A DNA stretch of 18,792 bases. Source: an uncultured Clostridia bacterium (GTDB taxonomy: Bacteria; Bacillota; Clostridia; TANB77; CAG-508). Shown one piece after another: positions 5,759-14,255 of the stretch. The notes beneath the pieces are model-generated. The model was not told the origin of the DNA and did not search any database. It saw nothing but the letters and a program-made list of their open reading frames with translations. The number at the start of each line of letters is the position of its first letter. Position 1 is the stretch's first letter. The DNA lies in NCBI GenBank assembly GCA_947625075.1, contig CANQMY010000009.1:1-18792 (forward strand), in the 5' to 3' direction. Both the position numbers and the translations under genes were made by a program.

Positions 5759-6637
5759 ATGGGATTTTTTGATAAATTAAAACAAGGATTAAGTAAGACT
5801 AAAATTAGTTTTGGTTTTAAGAAAGTTGATGAAAATTTATTAGAAGAATTAGAAGAAAATTTAATTATGGCAGATGTAGGATTTGAAACTACAGAAGAAA
5901 TTATTTCTAATTTAAGAACAAAAATAAAAAAAGAAAATATACAAGATACAGAAGAAGTAAAAAATGCACTTAGAGAAGAACTTAAAAATATTTTTAATGA
6001 TTTAGATCAAGATTTAGATATATCAAAAACTCCAGCAGTAATTCTTATGGTGGGAGTTAATGGTTCCGGTAAAACAACTTCAATAGGAAAAATTGCCAAC
6101 AAATATGTTAAAGAAGGAAAAAAAGTACTTATTGCAGCTGGTGATACTTTTAGAGCAGCTGCAACAGAACAATTAGAAGTATGGGCAAATAGGGCAAATG
6201 CTGAAATTATAAAAGGAAAAGAAAATCAAGATCCATCATCTGTTATTTTTGATAGTTGTAAAAAAGCAAAAGAATTGAATGCTGATATCTTAATTTGTGA
6301 TACAGCTGGAAGGCTTCAAAATAAAAAATATTTGATGGATGAATTAGAAAAAATGAAAAAAGTAATTGATAGAGAATTACCAGAATCATCAAAAGAAATT
6401 TTAATTGTAATCGATGGATCAACAGGTCAAAATGCAATATCACAATTAAAATCTTTTAAAGAAACAACAGGAATAACAGGTATAGTTTTGACAAAGTTAG
6501 ATGGTACAGCAAAAGGTGGAATTGTAATTAGACTTGTAAAAGAACAAAAAATACCGGTTAAATTTATTGGAGTTGGCGAGAAAATAGATGACATGGAAGC
6601 ATTTAATAGTACTGATTTTATAAATGCAATTATATAA
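5759..6637 (+). CDS. ftsY: FtsY, signal recognition particle receptor GTPase
   Basis: The membrane-side SRP receptor, which pairs with Ffh to deliver ribosomes making membrane and secreted proteins to SecYEG. Its 292 residues lack the acidic A domain of the E. coli protein, as in other Gram-positives. The N helical domain spans about 1-85 and the G domain about 90-292. Seen are the P-loop GVNGSGKTT (99-107), DTFRAA (129-134), DTAGRL (181-186), TKLDGTAKGG (245-254) and GVGE (271-274). The start is the ATG at 5759, with AGGAG at 5747-5751 seven bases before it. A longer in-frame ATG at 5636 begins inside repeat R3 and would add 41 residues without resemblance to the family. It heads a run of genes for membrane biogenesis and DNA maintenance. 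Confidence 0.97.
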   Translation: MGFFDKLKQGLSKTKISFGFKKVDENLLEELEENLIMADVGFETTEEIISNLRTKIKKENIQDTEEVKNALREELKNIFNDLDQDLDISKTPAVILMVGVNGSGKTTSIGKIANKYVKEGKKVLIAAGDTFRAAATEQLEVWANRANAEIIKGKENQDPSSVIFDSCKKAKELNADILICDTAGRLQNKKYLMDELEKMKKVIDRELPESSKEILIVIDGSTGQNAISQLKSFKETTGITGIVLTKLDGTAKGGIVIRLVKEQKIPVKFIGVGEKIDDMEAFNSTDFINAII

Positions 6638-6665
6638 TTTATATAATATTGAAAGGAAGATTTTA

Positions 6666-9503
6666 ATGAGTAAAAAGGAAAATGCTAATATAGAAAGTGA
6701 TACAAAAATAAAATCTAATGTATCAAGCAAAAAATCAAAAAAAATAAGAACAAAAGTTGTATTAATTATAAGTTTATTAGCTTTAATAATTGGTTACATA
6801 TATATAAGAGGAAATTACTTAGAAATAAAAGGAATTGGAGAAAATTATTTATCTGTATTTAAAACTGATATTATTTATACAACGATTACATTTATAATAA
6901 ATTTTATATTTTTATATTTTTCATTTTATTTAACAAATAGAACTTTAAAAAAGGGTTTAAAAGTATTTTTTGATGATGAAAAAAAAGAAATGCCAAAATT
7001 TCCTAATAAATCCATATCATTTATAATTGCTTTAATTGTAAGTGCATTAAGTTCAAAAATATTGTTAAATAATATTTTATTATGTTTTAGTGGATCAAAG
7101 TTTGGAATAACCGACCCAATATTTAATTTAGATATAAGCTTTTTTGTATTTATAAAACCACTTATACAATTTATATTAATTTATCTATTAATAGTTGTAA
7201 TTGCAACAGTTGTATATGCAGTTGTTTATGCATTAATAGTATTAAACCTAAGCTTTGATGGAGTTTCTAGAGATTCTATTTCTAAATGCAATTTAGTAGA
7301 AAAAATTGGATCAAGAATAAAAATGATAGCTTTTCTAATAGGTTTAATTATAATTGCGTTTATGGTTCTTAATATTGGCAATGAAAAATTCATGGAAATT
7401 GGTTTAAATGATGGAACAAAATATTCGTTATTTGGTGCAGGAAATGCAGATATAACTATAAAAATTGTAGGATACTCATTATTTGCAGTTTTAGCAGTAT
7501 TTTCAATTTTGAAAGCATATAAAGGTTTAAAAGAAAAAAGCATAAGAAGAGTATTGGGTCACATAATAGTTGTTCCAATATATTTAATTATATTAGCTAT
7601 AGTTTTAGCTTTATATCAATTAATATTTATTGGTTCAAATGAATTTGATAAAAATGAGTGGTATATAAAAGAAAATATAGAAAAAACTAAACAAGCATAT
7701 AGTATTACTCAAGAAACAGTATCTGAAGAAAATATAAATTATAGTGGAACAATTACAGAAAATGAAATGAATGCTAATCAGGAATTATTAGATAACATTG
7801 CAATAGTTTCAAAAGAAAAAGTACTTAAAGACTTAGCTTCAACACAAACTGTAAGAGATTATTATACATTTAGAGAAACACAGATTGCTTCTTATAATAT
7901 TGAGGGTAAAGATAGATTAGTATATTTAACTCCAAGAGAAATATCAAATAAAAATGCAACATATTCTAATATGACTTATGAATATACTCATGGATATGGA
8001 GTAGTTGTAACATTAGCAGGTGCTACAGATGAATATGGTAGTTTGATTAATATACAAAAAGAATTTGAAACAAATTATGATGATGCAATAAAAATAGTTG
8101 AACCAAGAATATATTTTGGTTTAGAAACAAATAGTGCTATAGTTATAAATAGCAAAAAGAAAGAGCTTGATTATCCTACAACACAAAAAATAAGTAATAA
8201 TGAATATACATATACAGGAAATGCAGGATTAAATTTAAAACTTATTGATAGAATTATATTAGGAATAAAAGAAGGAGATATGAATTTAGCTTTTTCAGGA
8301 ACAGTAACTGAAGAAAGTAAAATTATTACAAATAGAAATATTCTAGATAGAGTAAAAACTATTATGCCATATTTAATATATGATGAAAATCCATATATGG
8401 TAGTTGATAAAAATGGAAATTTAATTTGGGTAATAGATGCATATACAATTTCTAATGAATATCCATTTGCACAAAAAGTTGATATTTCTAGTGATAAGCA
8501 AATTAATTATATTAGAAATTCAGCAAAGGTACTTGTTAATGCATATGATGGTTCAATAAAATTTTATATAACAGATAGAACAGATCCAATAATTATGGCA
8601 TATAATAAAATTTATGCAAATTTATTTTTAAATAGTGATGAAATATCAGAAGATATTAGTAAGCATTTTATATATCCACAATATTTATATAATATACAAT
8701 CAAAAATAATTGAAAAATATCACAATATTGGAACAGAAGCAATGTATAGAGCAAATAATGTATGGAAAGTTGCAAGTGTTCAAAATGGTGATAAAACAGA
8801 AGAAATGAATTCTTATTATACAATGATAAAAGAAAATGATGGTAAGCAGAAAATAGGTTTAATTATACCTTATGCTGGTTATGGAAAGCAAAATCTAATA
8901 TCATATATGATAGGAACATCTGAAAATGGAAAAAATAAATTAAAAATATATAATTTTTCAGAAGATGTTAATGTATTAACACCAACACAACTTGAAACAC
9001 AAATAAAGCAAGATGAAACTATAGCATCTGAATTAGCAAGTTTAAATGTTAGTGGAACGAGTATAAGTAAAAATTTAATAGTAGTACCAATAGAAGATAC
9101 TCTTTTATATGTAGAAACATATTATCAACAATATATAAATGAATCTACTCAAAAACCAACATTAAAGAGGGTTGTTGTAGCATCTGGAAATAAAGTAGCT
9201 ATAGGAAATACGTTAACTGAAGCATTAGAAAATTTAAGCTCAAAAGCTGTGGATATTGAGATTGAAAATAATGAAAATATTGATAATCTTATAAATTCTA
9301 TAATAAAAGCAAATGAAAATGTAAAAAATTCTAGCAAAAATAATGATTGGAGTTTATTTGGATCAGATATGCAAGAGCTTACTAGATTAATTGAAGAACT
9401 TGATAAAGCAGTTAAACAAAGACAAAAAGAACAAGAAATGCAAAATGATATTAATGATGAGAATATAAATAGTGAAAATATTATACAAAATTTAATTGTA
9501 TAA
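6666..9503 (+). CDS. UPF0182 family large membrane protein
   Basis: A 945-residue member of UPF0182 (COG1615), a conserved family of unknown function. Seven hydrophobic segments fill the first third: LIISLLALIIGYIYI, a second near IIYTTITFIINFIFLYF, then SFIIALIVSALS, a long KPLIQFILIYLLIVVIATVV region, IAFLIGLIIIAFM, YSLFAVLAVFSIL and VPIYLIILAIVLALYQLIF. A large extracytoplasmic domain follows with family-typical stretches: TVRDYYTFRETQIASYNI, EPRIYFGLE, RVKTIMPYLIYDENPY, LIWVIDAYTISNEYPFAQ, DGSIKFYITDRTDPII and HFIYPQYLYNIQ. The last 100 residues are acidic and coiled-coil-like. The ATG at 6666 follows AAAGGAAG (6652-6659); an upstream in-frame ATG at 6624 overlaps ftsY and lacks a site. 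It lies 28 bases after ftsY and 31 before pgsA, suggesting co-expression with membrane-building functions. Confidence 0.9.
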   Translation: MSKKENANIESDTKIKSNVSSKKSKKIRTKVVLIISLLALIIGYIYIRGNYLEIKGIGENYLSVFKTDIIYTTITFIINFIFLYFSFYLTNRTLKKGLKVFFDDEKKEMPKFPNKSISFIIALIVSALSSKILLNNILLCFSGSKFGITDPIFNLDISFFVFIKPLIQFILIYLLIVVIATVVYAVVYALIVLNLSFDGVSRDSISKCNLVEKIGSRIKMIAFLIGLIIIAFMVLNIGNEKFMEIGLNDGTKYSLFGAGNADITIKIVGYSLFAVLAVFSILKAYKGLKEKSIRRVLGHIIVVPIYLIILAIVLALYQLIFIGSNEFDKNEWYIKENIEKTKQAYSITQETVSEENINYSGTITENEMNANQELLDNIAIVSKEKVLKDLASTQTVRDYYTFRETQIASYNIEGKDRLVYLTPREISNKNATYSNMTYEYTHGYGVVVTLAGATDEYGSLINIQKEFETNYDDAIKIVEPRIYFGLETNSAIVINSKKKELDYPTTQKISNNEYTYTGNAGLNLKLIDRIILGIKEGDMNLAFSGTVTEESKIITNRNILDRVKTIMPYLIYDENPYMVVDKNGNLIWVIDAYTISNEYPFAQKVDISSDKQINYIRNSAKVLVNAYDGSIKFYITDRTDPIIMAYNKIYANLFLNSDEISEDISKHFIYPQYLYNIQSKIIEKYHNIGTEAMYRANNVWKVASVQNGDKTEEMNSYYTMIKENDGKQKIGLIIPYAGYGKQNLISYMIGTSENGKNKLKIYNFSEDVNVLTPTQLETQIKQDETIASELASLNVSGTSISKNLIVVPIEDTLLYVETYYQQYINESTQKPTLKRVVVASGNKVAIGNTLTEALENLSSKAVDIEIENNENIDNLINSIIKANENVKNSSKNNDWSLFGSDMQELTRLIEELDKAVKQRQKEQEMQNDINDENINSENIIQNLIV

Positions 9504-9534
9504 TAAATTAAAGAAAGGAGTTCATAGTATAATC

Positions 9535-10128
9535 ATGAATACATCTAATAAATTAACAATATTTAGAATAATGCTTGTACCAATAATGCTGATAATTTAT
9601 TTAATAAATGTTCCAGGAAACATTTTAGGAATTCCACTATATGCAATATTATTAGATTTAATATTTATTATTGGAGCACTTACTGATAAAGTAGATGGAT
9701 ATTTAGCAAGAAAAAATAATCAAATAACTACATTCGGAAAATTTCTTGATCCTATTGCAGATAAAATTTTAGTAATATCTGCATTAATAATACTAGTAGA
9801 AATGGGAAATATTCCATCATGGGTACCAATAATAATTATAACAAGAGAATTTGCAGTATCAGGATATAGATTAGTTGCATCAGAAAAAAATGGAAAAGTA
9901 ATAGCAGCAAATAAATGGGGAAAAATAAAGACAGTAACTCAAATGATAGCTATTATTATAGCATTTTTAGATACAAATAGTTTTGGTACAATATTTTATG
10001 AGACATTAACAGGATTTCATTTTATAATTAATTTATTAGTAACTTTATTAATAATAATATGTGTAATTGCTACAATATTTTCAGGTTATGAATATTTAAA
10101 GGATGGCAAAGACTTACTAAAAGATTAA
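9535..10128 (+). CDS. pgsA: PgsA, CDP-diacylglycerol--glycerol-3-phosphate 3-phosphatidyltransferase
   Basis: Makes phosphatidylglycerophosphate from CDP-diacylglycerol and glycerol-3-phosphate, the committed step to phosphatidylglycerol. The 197-residue polytopic protein carries the complete CDP-alcohol phosphatidyltransferase motif: D51, D54-G55, A58-R59, G68, D72 and D76. Membrane stretches before and after match the family. From the ATG at 9535 the N-terminus (MNTSNKLTIFRIMLVPIMLI) is the usual one. The strong AAAGGAG site (9514-9520) is 14 bases away, longer than normal. An in-frame ATA at 9529 would be at eight bases, so either long spacing or a rare start codon is used. The short gap to ligA (19 bases) keeps it in the run. 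Confidence 0.93.
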   Translation: MNTSNKLTIFRIMLVPIMLIIYLINVPGNILGIPLYAILLDLIFIIGALTDKVDGYLARKNNQITTFGKFLDPIADKILVISALIILVEMGNIPSWVPIIIITREFAVSGYRLVASEKNGKVIAANKWGKIKTVTQMIAIIIAFLDTNSFGTIFYETLTGFHFIINLLVTLLIIICVIATIFSGYEYLKDGKDLLKD

Positions 10129-10147
10129 AATATATCATGGAGGAACT

Positions 10148-12190
10148 ATGAATTATATAGATTCACAAATTGGAATAGATCAATATGAAGATGAAAAATT
10201 AAATAATAAACAAAAGCCGGAAGTGGAAAAAGAAATTGCTGAACTTAGAAAAAAAATAGAATATTATTCTAAATTGTATTATGAAGAAGACAACTCACCA
10301 ATAACAGACTATGAATATGATATGATGATGAATAAATTAAAAGCTTTGGAAAAAGAACATCCAGAGCTTATTACTCCTAATTCTCCAACGCAAAAAGTAG
10401 GAGGAAAAGCAAAAGATGACTTTGAAAAAGTAATTCATGAAGTTCCACTCCAAAGTCTTCAAGATGTATTTTCTTATGATGAATTATATGAATTTGATAA
10501 AAGAATTAAGCAAACAGGTGAAACTTATTATTGCGTAGAAACTAAAATAGATGGATTATCGTGTAGTTTAAAATATGAAAATGGAATTTTAGTTCAAGGT
10601 GCAACTAGAGGAGATGGTTTAATTGGAGAAGATGTTACCGAAAATGTAAAGACAATTAAGTCAATACCACATAAACTAAGTGAACCATTAAATATTACAG
10701 TACGTGGAGAAGTATTTATATCTAAAAAAGAATTTGAAAAATTAAATGAAGAAAGAGAAGTTTTAGGAAAACCTATCTTTGCAAATGCAAGAAATGCAGC
10801 TGCTGGTTCATTAAGACAATTAGATGCTAAAATAACAAAAGAAAGACCATTAGATATATATATATTTAATGTTCAAAAAACAGAAAACAAAAATTGGAAT
10901 TCTCATATACAAGAATTAGATTATTTAGCTAAATTAGGATTTAATGTAGTACCATTTAGAAAATTATGTAAAACTATTGATGAAGCAGTTAGCTCTATTA
11001 AAGAGATTGGAGAAAACAGAGAAAAAATTGGATATGGAATAGATGGTGCAGTAATTAAAGTTGATGATTTAAAATTGAGAGAAAAGATAGGAACTACATT
11101 TAAAGTACCTAAATGGGCAGTAGCTTATAAATATCCACCAGAGAAAAAAGAAACAATTGTAAAAAATATCATTTGTCAAGTTGGAAGAACAGGCGTTATT
11201 ACTCCTATGGCAATACTTGAACCAGTAAAGGTAGCAGGATCAACCATTTCAAAGACTACATTGCATAATGAAGACTTTATAAAAGAAAAAGAACTTATGA
11301 TAGGGGATCATGTTATAATACAAAAACAAGGTGATGTTATTCCTGAAATAGTAAATGTTTTAAAGGAAAAAAGAAACGGAACTGAAAATAATTTTGAAAT
11401 GCCAAAAGTTTGTCCAGTATGTGGAGCACAAGCAGTAAGAGAAGAAGGAGAATCTGCAATAAGGTGTACCGGAATAGAATGTCCAGCAAAAGCTTTAAGA
11501 AATATTGTTCATTTTGCATCTGATAGTGGAATGGATATTGAAGGTTTAGGATATAAAATAGTAGAACAATTGTTAAATAAAAAATTAATATCTAATATTG
11601 CAGATATATATGATTTAAAGCTTGAGGATATTGCATCACTTAAAAAGAACGGAAAAAAATTCGCAGAAAATTTAATAGAAGCAATAGAAGAAAGTAAAAA
11701 AAGAGATTTGTCAAACTTACTATCTGCATTTGGAATTAGACATGTTGGAAATAAGCTTGCTAAAAGTTTAAGCAAAAGATATGGAAGTTTAGACAATATA
11801 ATGAATGCAGAAATTACAAATTTAGTAAGTGAATCAGATATTGGAGAAATTATAGCAGATAGCATTTATACTTTTTTTAGAGAAGAACAAACAATAGATT
11901 TAGTTAATAGATTAAAAAAGGCAGGCGTAAATACATTATCTTTAAAGGAAAAAAGCAGTGATAATAGATTTGATGGAATTACTTTTGTTTTAACAGGAAC
12001 ATTAACAAATTATTCAAGAGATGAAGCAAGTGAAATAATAGAAAATTTTGGAGGCAAAACTTCAAGCAGTGTTTCTAAGAAAACAACTTATGTTCTTGCA
12101 GGAGAAGATGCAGGAAGCAAGTTAAAAAAAGCTCAAGATTTAGGTGTTACCATAATTTCAGAACAGGAATTTGAAGAAATGATAAAATAA
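10148..12190 (+). CDS. ligA: LigA, NAD-dependent DNA ligase
   Basis: Seals nicks in replication and repair using NAD+. The 680 residues show all family domains: Ia NAD-binding domain (about 25-90, with YYEEDNSPITDYEYD), adenylation domain with the active-site lysine K133 in ETKIDG and TRGDG downstream, OB fold, a four-cysteine zinc finger (C422, C425, C440, C445), helix-hairpin-helix repeats (about 455-590) and a C-terminal BRCT domain (about 605-680, FVLTGTL...NFGGK...YVLAGEDAGSKL). The ATG at 10148 follows GGAGG. The N-terminus is about 22 residues longer than many LigA proteins (MNYIDSQIGIDQYEDEKLNN), and no later in-frame start fits. Placement after pgsA is co-transcription rather than shared pathway. 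Confidence 0.97.
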   Translation: MNYIDSQIGIDQYEDEKLNNKQKPEVEKEIAELRKKIEYYSKLYYEEDNSPITDYEYDMMMNKLKALEKEHPELITPNSPTQKVGGKAKDDFEKVIHEVPLQSLQDVFSYDELYEFDKRIKQTGETYYCVETKIDGLSCSLKYENGILVQGATRGDGLIGEDVTENVKTIKSIPHKLSEPLNITVRGEVFISKKEFEKLNEEREVLGKPIFANARNAAAGSLRQLDAKITKERPLDIYIFNVQKTENKNWNSHIQELDYLAKLGFNVVPFRKLCKTIDEAVSSIKEIGENREKIGYGIDGAVIKVDDLKLREKIGTTFKVPKWAVAYKYPPEKKETIVKNIICQVGRTGVITPMAILEPVKVAGSTISKTTLHNEDFIKEKELMIGDHVIIQKQGDVIPEIVNVLKEKRNGTENNFEMPKVCPVCGAQAVREEGESAIRCTGIECPAKALRNIVHFASDSGMDIEGLGYKIVEQLLNKKLISNIADIYDLKLEDIASLKKNGKKFAENLIEAIEESKKRDLSNLLSAFGIRHVGNKLAKSLSKRYGSLDNIMNAEITNLVSESDIGEIIADSIYTFFREEQTIDLVNRLKKAGVNTLSLKEKSSDNRFDGITFVLTGTLTNYSRDEASEIIENFGGKTSSSVSKKTTYVLAGEDAGSKLKKAQDLGVTIISEQEFEEMIK

Positions 12191-12205
12191 ATTGGAGTAA
12201 ATATT

Positions 12206-12949
12206 ATGGGAAGTAAGGAAGAATGGAAAGAACTTGAGGAATGGGATGAAAAAAGAAAAGAAAATTATAAAGCACAATATGGTTTTAACTATGAAGATAT
12301 AAAACATGGAAAAAGGAAAGGGATAGATAATTTTACAAAATTTTTAAAAGCTATAGGAATTTCTTATAAAGTTTTTGCAATAATAGTTTTTTCAGTAGCA
12401 TTTGTTTTAGTTGCAATATTTTTATATTTTAAATATATTAGTATAAAAAATATGGTTGATATTGATATAGAAGAAATTATTGAAGGAATGTATAATATTA
12501 ACATAGAAAATATATCTAAAGACATAGATAAAAATAAAAATGGAAAATATTATTTTAAAGCAAAAGAAAATAATATTAAATTTGTAGTTATAAAAAATTT
12601 TGGAGGATTAAGTGAGGACTATATAGATAATTGTCAAAAATATTTTTTTAATAATTGGAATAGTAAAAGCAAAGAAAGTTTTAAAGTAACAGAAGAATAT
12701 GATGAAATTTTAAATTATGCTATGTATATTGAAATAAATAATTATGATGAATTAATATCAGGTACAGAAAAAATAATTGAATTTTCAGATTTTTGCAAAT
12801 TTAATCAATTTTTTGCATTTGATATCTATCTAAAATATAATGAAAAAAGAATATATTTATACAATTCATCAAATTTATCGAACGAACAAATAATGAGTAA
12901 TGCTAAGGAATCATTTAAAAATATGAATAATTTAATAGGAGAAAATTAA
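12206..12949 (+). CDS. Unrecognised single-pass membrane protein
   Basis: I do not recognise this 247-residue protein. The first 50 residues are highly charged (MGSKEEWKELEEWDEKRKEN and more) and probably cytoplasmic. Residues about 55-78 form one hydrophobic segment (VFAIIVFSVAFVLVAIFLYF), and the remaining 170 residues are likely outside: mixed beta/alpha, acidic and Asn-rich, without recognisable catalytic motifs or repeats. Two Cys (in NCQKYFF and FCKFNQF) could pair. It starts with an ATG 15 bases after ligA and directly abuts the next small gene, whose start codon follows its stop without a gap. Base composition resembles the neighbours, so there is no sign of recent transfer. Confidence 0.75.
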   Translation: MGSKEEWKELEEWDEKRKENYKAQYGFNYEDIKHGKRKGIDNFTKFLKAIGISYKVFAIIVFSVAFVLVAIFLYFKYISIKNMVDIDIEEIIEGMYNINIENISKDIDKNKNGKYYFKAKENNIKFVVIKNFGGLSEDYIDNCQKYFFNNWNSKSKESFKVTEEYDEILNYAMYIEINNYDELISGTEKIIEFSDFCKFNQFFAFDIYLKYNEKRIYLYNSSNLSNEQIMSNAKESFKNMNNLIGEN

Positions 12950-13204
12950 GTGTTAGAAAAATATAATTTTAAAAAGTTTAAAGAAGATTTAGATAATGGT
13001 TATAAAATTTTATTTGATTATGTTAGAAATAGATATGTTATTTATAAAGTTGATGAAAATTGTTATATGCAGGAATTAGTTGAACAAAAAAGCAGAAATC
13101 CAGCTCCAGAAAAAGCAATGATAACATCCAAAGCAATTAAAGAAATGTTCCCTTTTATGGAAGATATAGAATATAAATCTATGTTAACTGATTCAAAGTA
13201 TTAA
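12950..13204 (+). CDS. Small unrecognised cytoplasmic protein (84 aa)
   Basis: It begins with GTG right after the TAA of the previous gene. AGGAG at 12937-12941, inside the end of that gene, is eight bases away, so translation is probably coupled. The 84-residue product is charged and aromatic-rich (KYNFKKFKEDLDNGYKILFD then YVRNRYVIYKVDE), with no membrane segment and no known motif. The tight junction argues that it is a real gene working with its upstream neighbour. No function can be assigned. Confidence 0.65.
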   Translation: MLEKYNFKKFKEDLDNGYKILFDYVRNRYVIYKVDENCYMQELVEQKSRNPAPEKAMITSKAIKEMFPFMEDIEYKSMLTDSKY

Positions 13205-13274
13205 TAATTTATTTATTAAATTTTTAATTAAAAAATTAAAAGGAGTATGTGGTTAAAATATCATAAAAAATAAA

Positions 13275-13700
13275 ATGGAAGAGAATAATGAAGTAGAAGA
13301 AAAAGAATATAAAATTGAAGAAGCAGAAGAACATAATGATGACAAAGAATTTATGTTAGATGCAATAAATCATAAAGCAACGTGGGTGTTGGCATATGCA
13401 AGTGAAAGACTTTTGTCTGATAGAGAATTAATTTTAAAAGCAGTTCAAAATGATGGGCAAGTACTTTATTATGCATCACAAGATTTAAGAGATGATAAAG
13501 AAGTAGTCTTAACGGCTGTAAAAAATAAATGGTTAATTATAAAATATGCAAGTAAAAGATTAAGAGGAGATAAAGATATTGCTTTAGCTGCTATAACTCA
13601 AAGTAAAGATGCTAAAATTTATTTAACAGATGAAATATTAAAAGATGAAGAAATTAATTTAATATTAAATCCTCCTCAAGATGAGGAAACTAAAAGTTAA
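13275..13700 (+). CDS. DUF4116 repeat protein
   Basis: The 141-residue protein has an acidic 20-residue N-terminus and then about four tandem units of 24-26 residues (roughly 22-46, 48-71, 73-97, 98-122). The unit pattern is D-x-E-x-x-L-x-A-[VI]-x-x-[KND]-x-x-x-[LI]-x-Y-A-S-x-x-L, the hallmark of DUF4116. This helical repeat family of unknown function is common in bacteria and often multiplies in tandem; it probably mediates protein contacts. The start is unclear: the ATG at 13275 has no ribosome site nearby, and the good AAAAGGAG (13238-13245) is 29 bases upstream. The frame is closed by a TAA at 13254-13256, so only rare codons could give an earlier start. No promoter is obvious. Confidence 0.75.
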   Translation: MEENNEVEEKEYKIEEAEEHNDDKEFMLDAINHKATWVLAYASERLLSDRELILKAVQNDGQVLYYASQDLRDDKEVVLTAVKNKWLIIKYASKRLRGDKDIALAAITQSKDAKIYLTDEILKDEEINLILNPPQDEETKS

Positions 13701-13703
13701 TTA

Positions 13704-13732
13704 TTGACATATATTTTTTTTATAAATATAAT
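13704..13732 (+). promoter_or_regulatory. Perfect-consensus sigma-A promoter of the yqeG operon
   Basis: TTGACA (13704-13709), exactly 17 bases, then TATAAT (13727-13732): both hexamers and the spacing are consensus. It lies four bases after the DUF4116 stop and 28 before the yqeG ATG, so strong constitutive transcription of yqeG and the two genes after it is expected. Confidence 0.88.
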
Positions 13733-13759
13733 ATTTATATAAATTATTAGGAGAATAGT

Positions 13760-14245
13760 ATGCTAAAGCCAAATGCCGAATTTAATAGAATTACAGATAT
13801 TACAGTAGATTTTTTAAAACAAAATAATATAAAGGCAGTAATATTAGATGTGGATAATACATTAATTGATTTAGATAGGAAACCATTAAGAGATATAAAA
13901 AAATGGTCAGACAATTTAAAAGATTCTGATATAAAAATATGTATAGCATCTAATAGTATTAGAAAGAATAAAGTTAAAAATATATCAGAAAAATTAGATG
14001 TTCCATTTATTTATTTTTCTACTAAACCATTAAAAAGAGGTTTAAGTAAAGCAATAAAAATTTTAAATGAAAAAAGAGAAAATATTGCAGAGATTGGAGA
14101 TCAACTTTTTACAGATGTATGGGGATCAAAAAGAATGAAATTGTTTTCAATATTAACAAAACCAATCTCAGAAGAAAAAACGAAATTAGGTTCTTTAAAA
14201 AGAAAAATTGAGAAAAAATATATAGAAAAAACAAAGGAAAAGTAG
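13760..14245 (+). CDS. yqeG: YqeG family HAD phosphatase
   Basis: A haloacid-dehalogenase-type phosphatase of the YqeG (HAD IIIA) family. The 161 residues show DVDNT with nucleophile D30 and D32 (motif I), ASNS at 63-66 (motif II), K89 in KPLKRG (motif III) and GDQLFTDVWG with D114 and D119 (motif IV). The physiological substrate is not established; members are conserved in Firmicutes and resemble phosphatidylglycerophosphate phosphatases of the Gep4 type. That would be interesting with pgsA nearby, but it is only an inference here. The ATG at 13760 has AGGAG nine to ten bases upstream. It is first in an operon with the prepilin peptidase ten bases on. Confidence 0.92.
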   Translation: MLKPNAEFNRITDITVDFLKQNNIKAVILDVDNTLIDLDRKPLRDIKKWSDNLKDSDIKICIASNSIRKNKVKNISEKLDVPFIYFSTKPLKRGLSKAIKILNEKRENIAEIGDQLFTDVWGSKRMKLFSILTKPISEEKTKLGSLKRKIEKKYIEKTKEK

Positions 14246-14255
14246 GAGGTTAAAT

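Noticed and set aside
13214..13238. A/T-only inverted repeat (AATTTTT/AAAAATT) before the DUF4116 gene as a terminator
   Set aside because: The stem contains no G-C pair and has no T run after it; such pairings arise by chance in DNA this A+T-rich.
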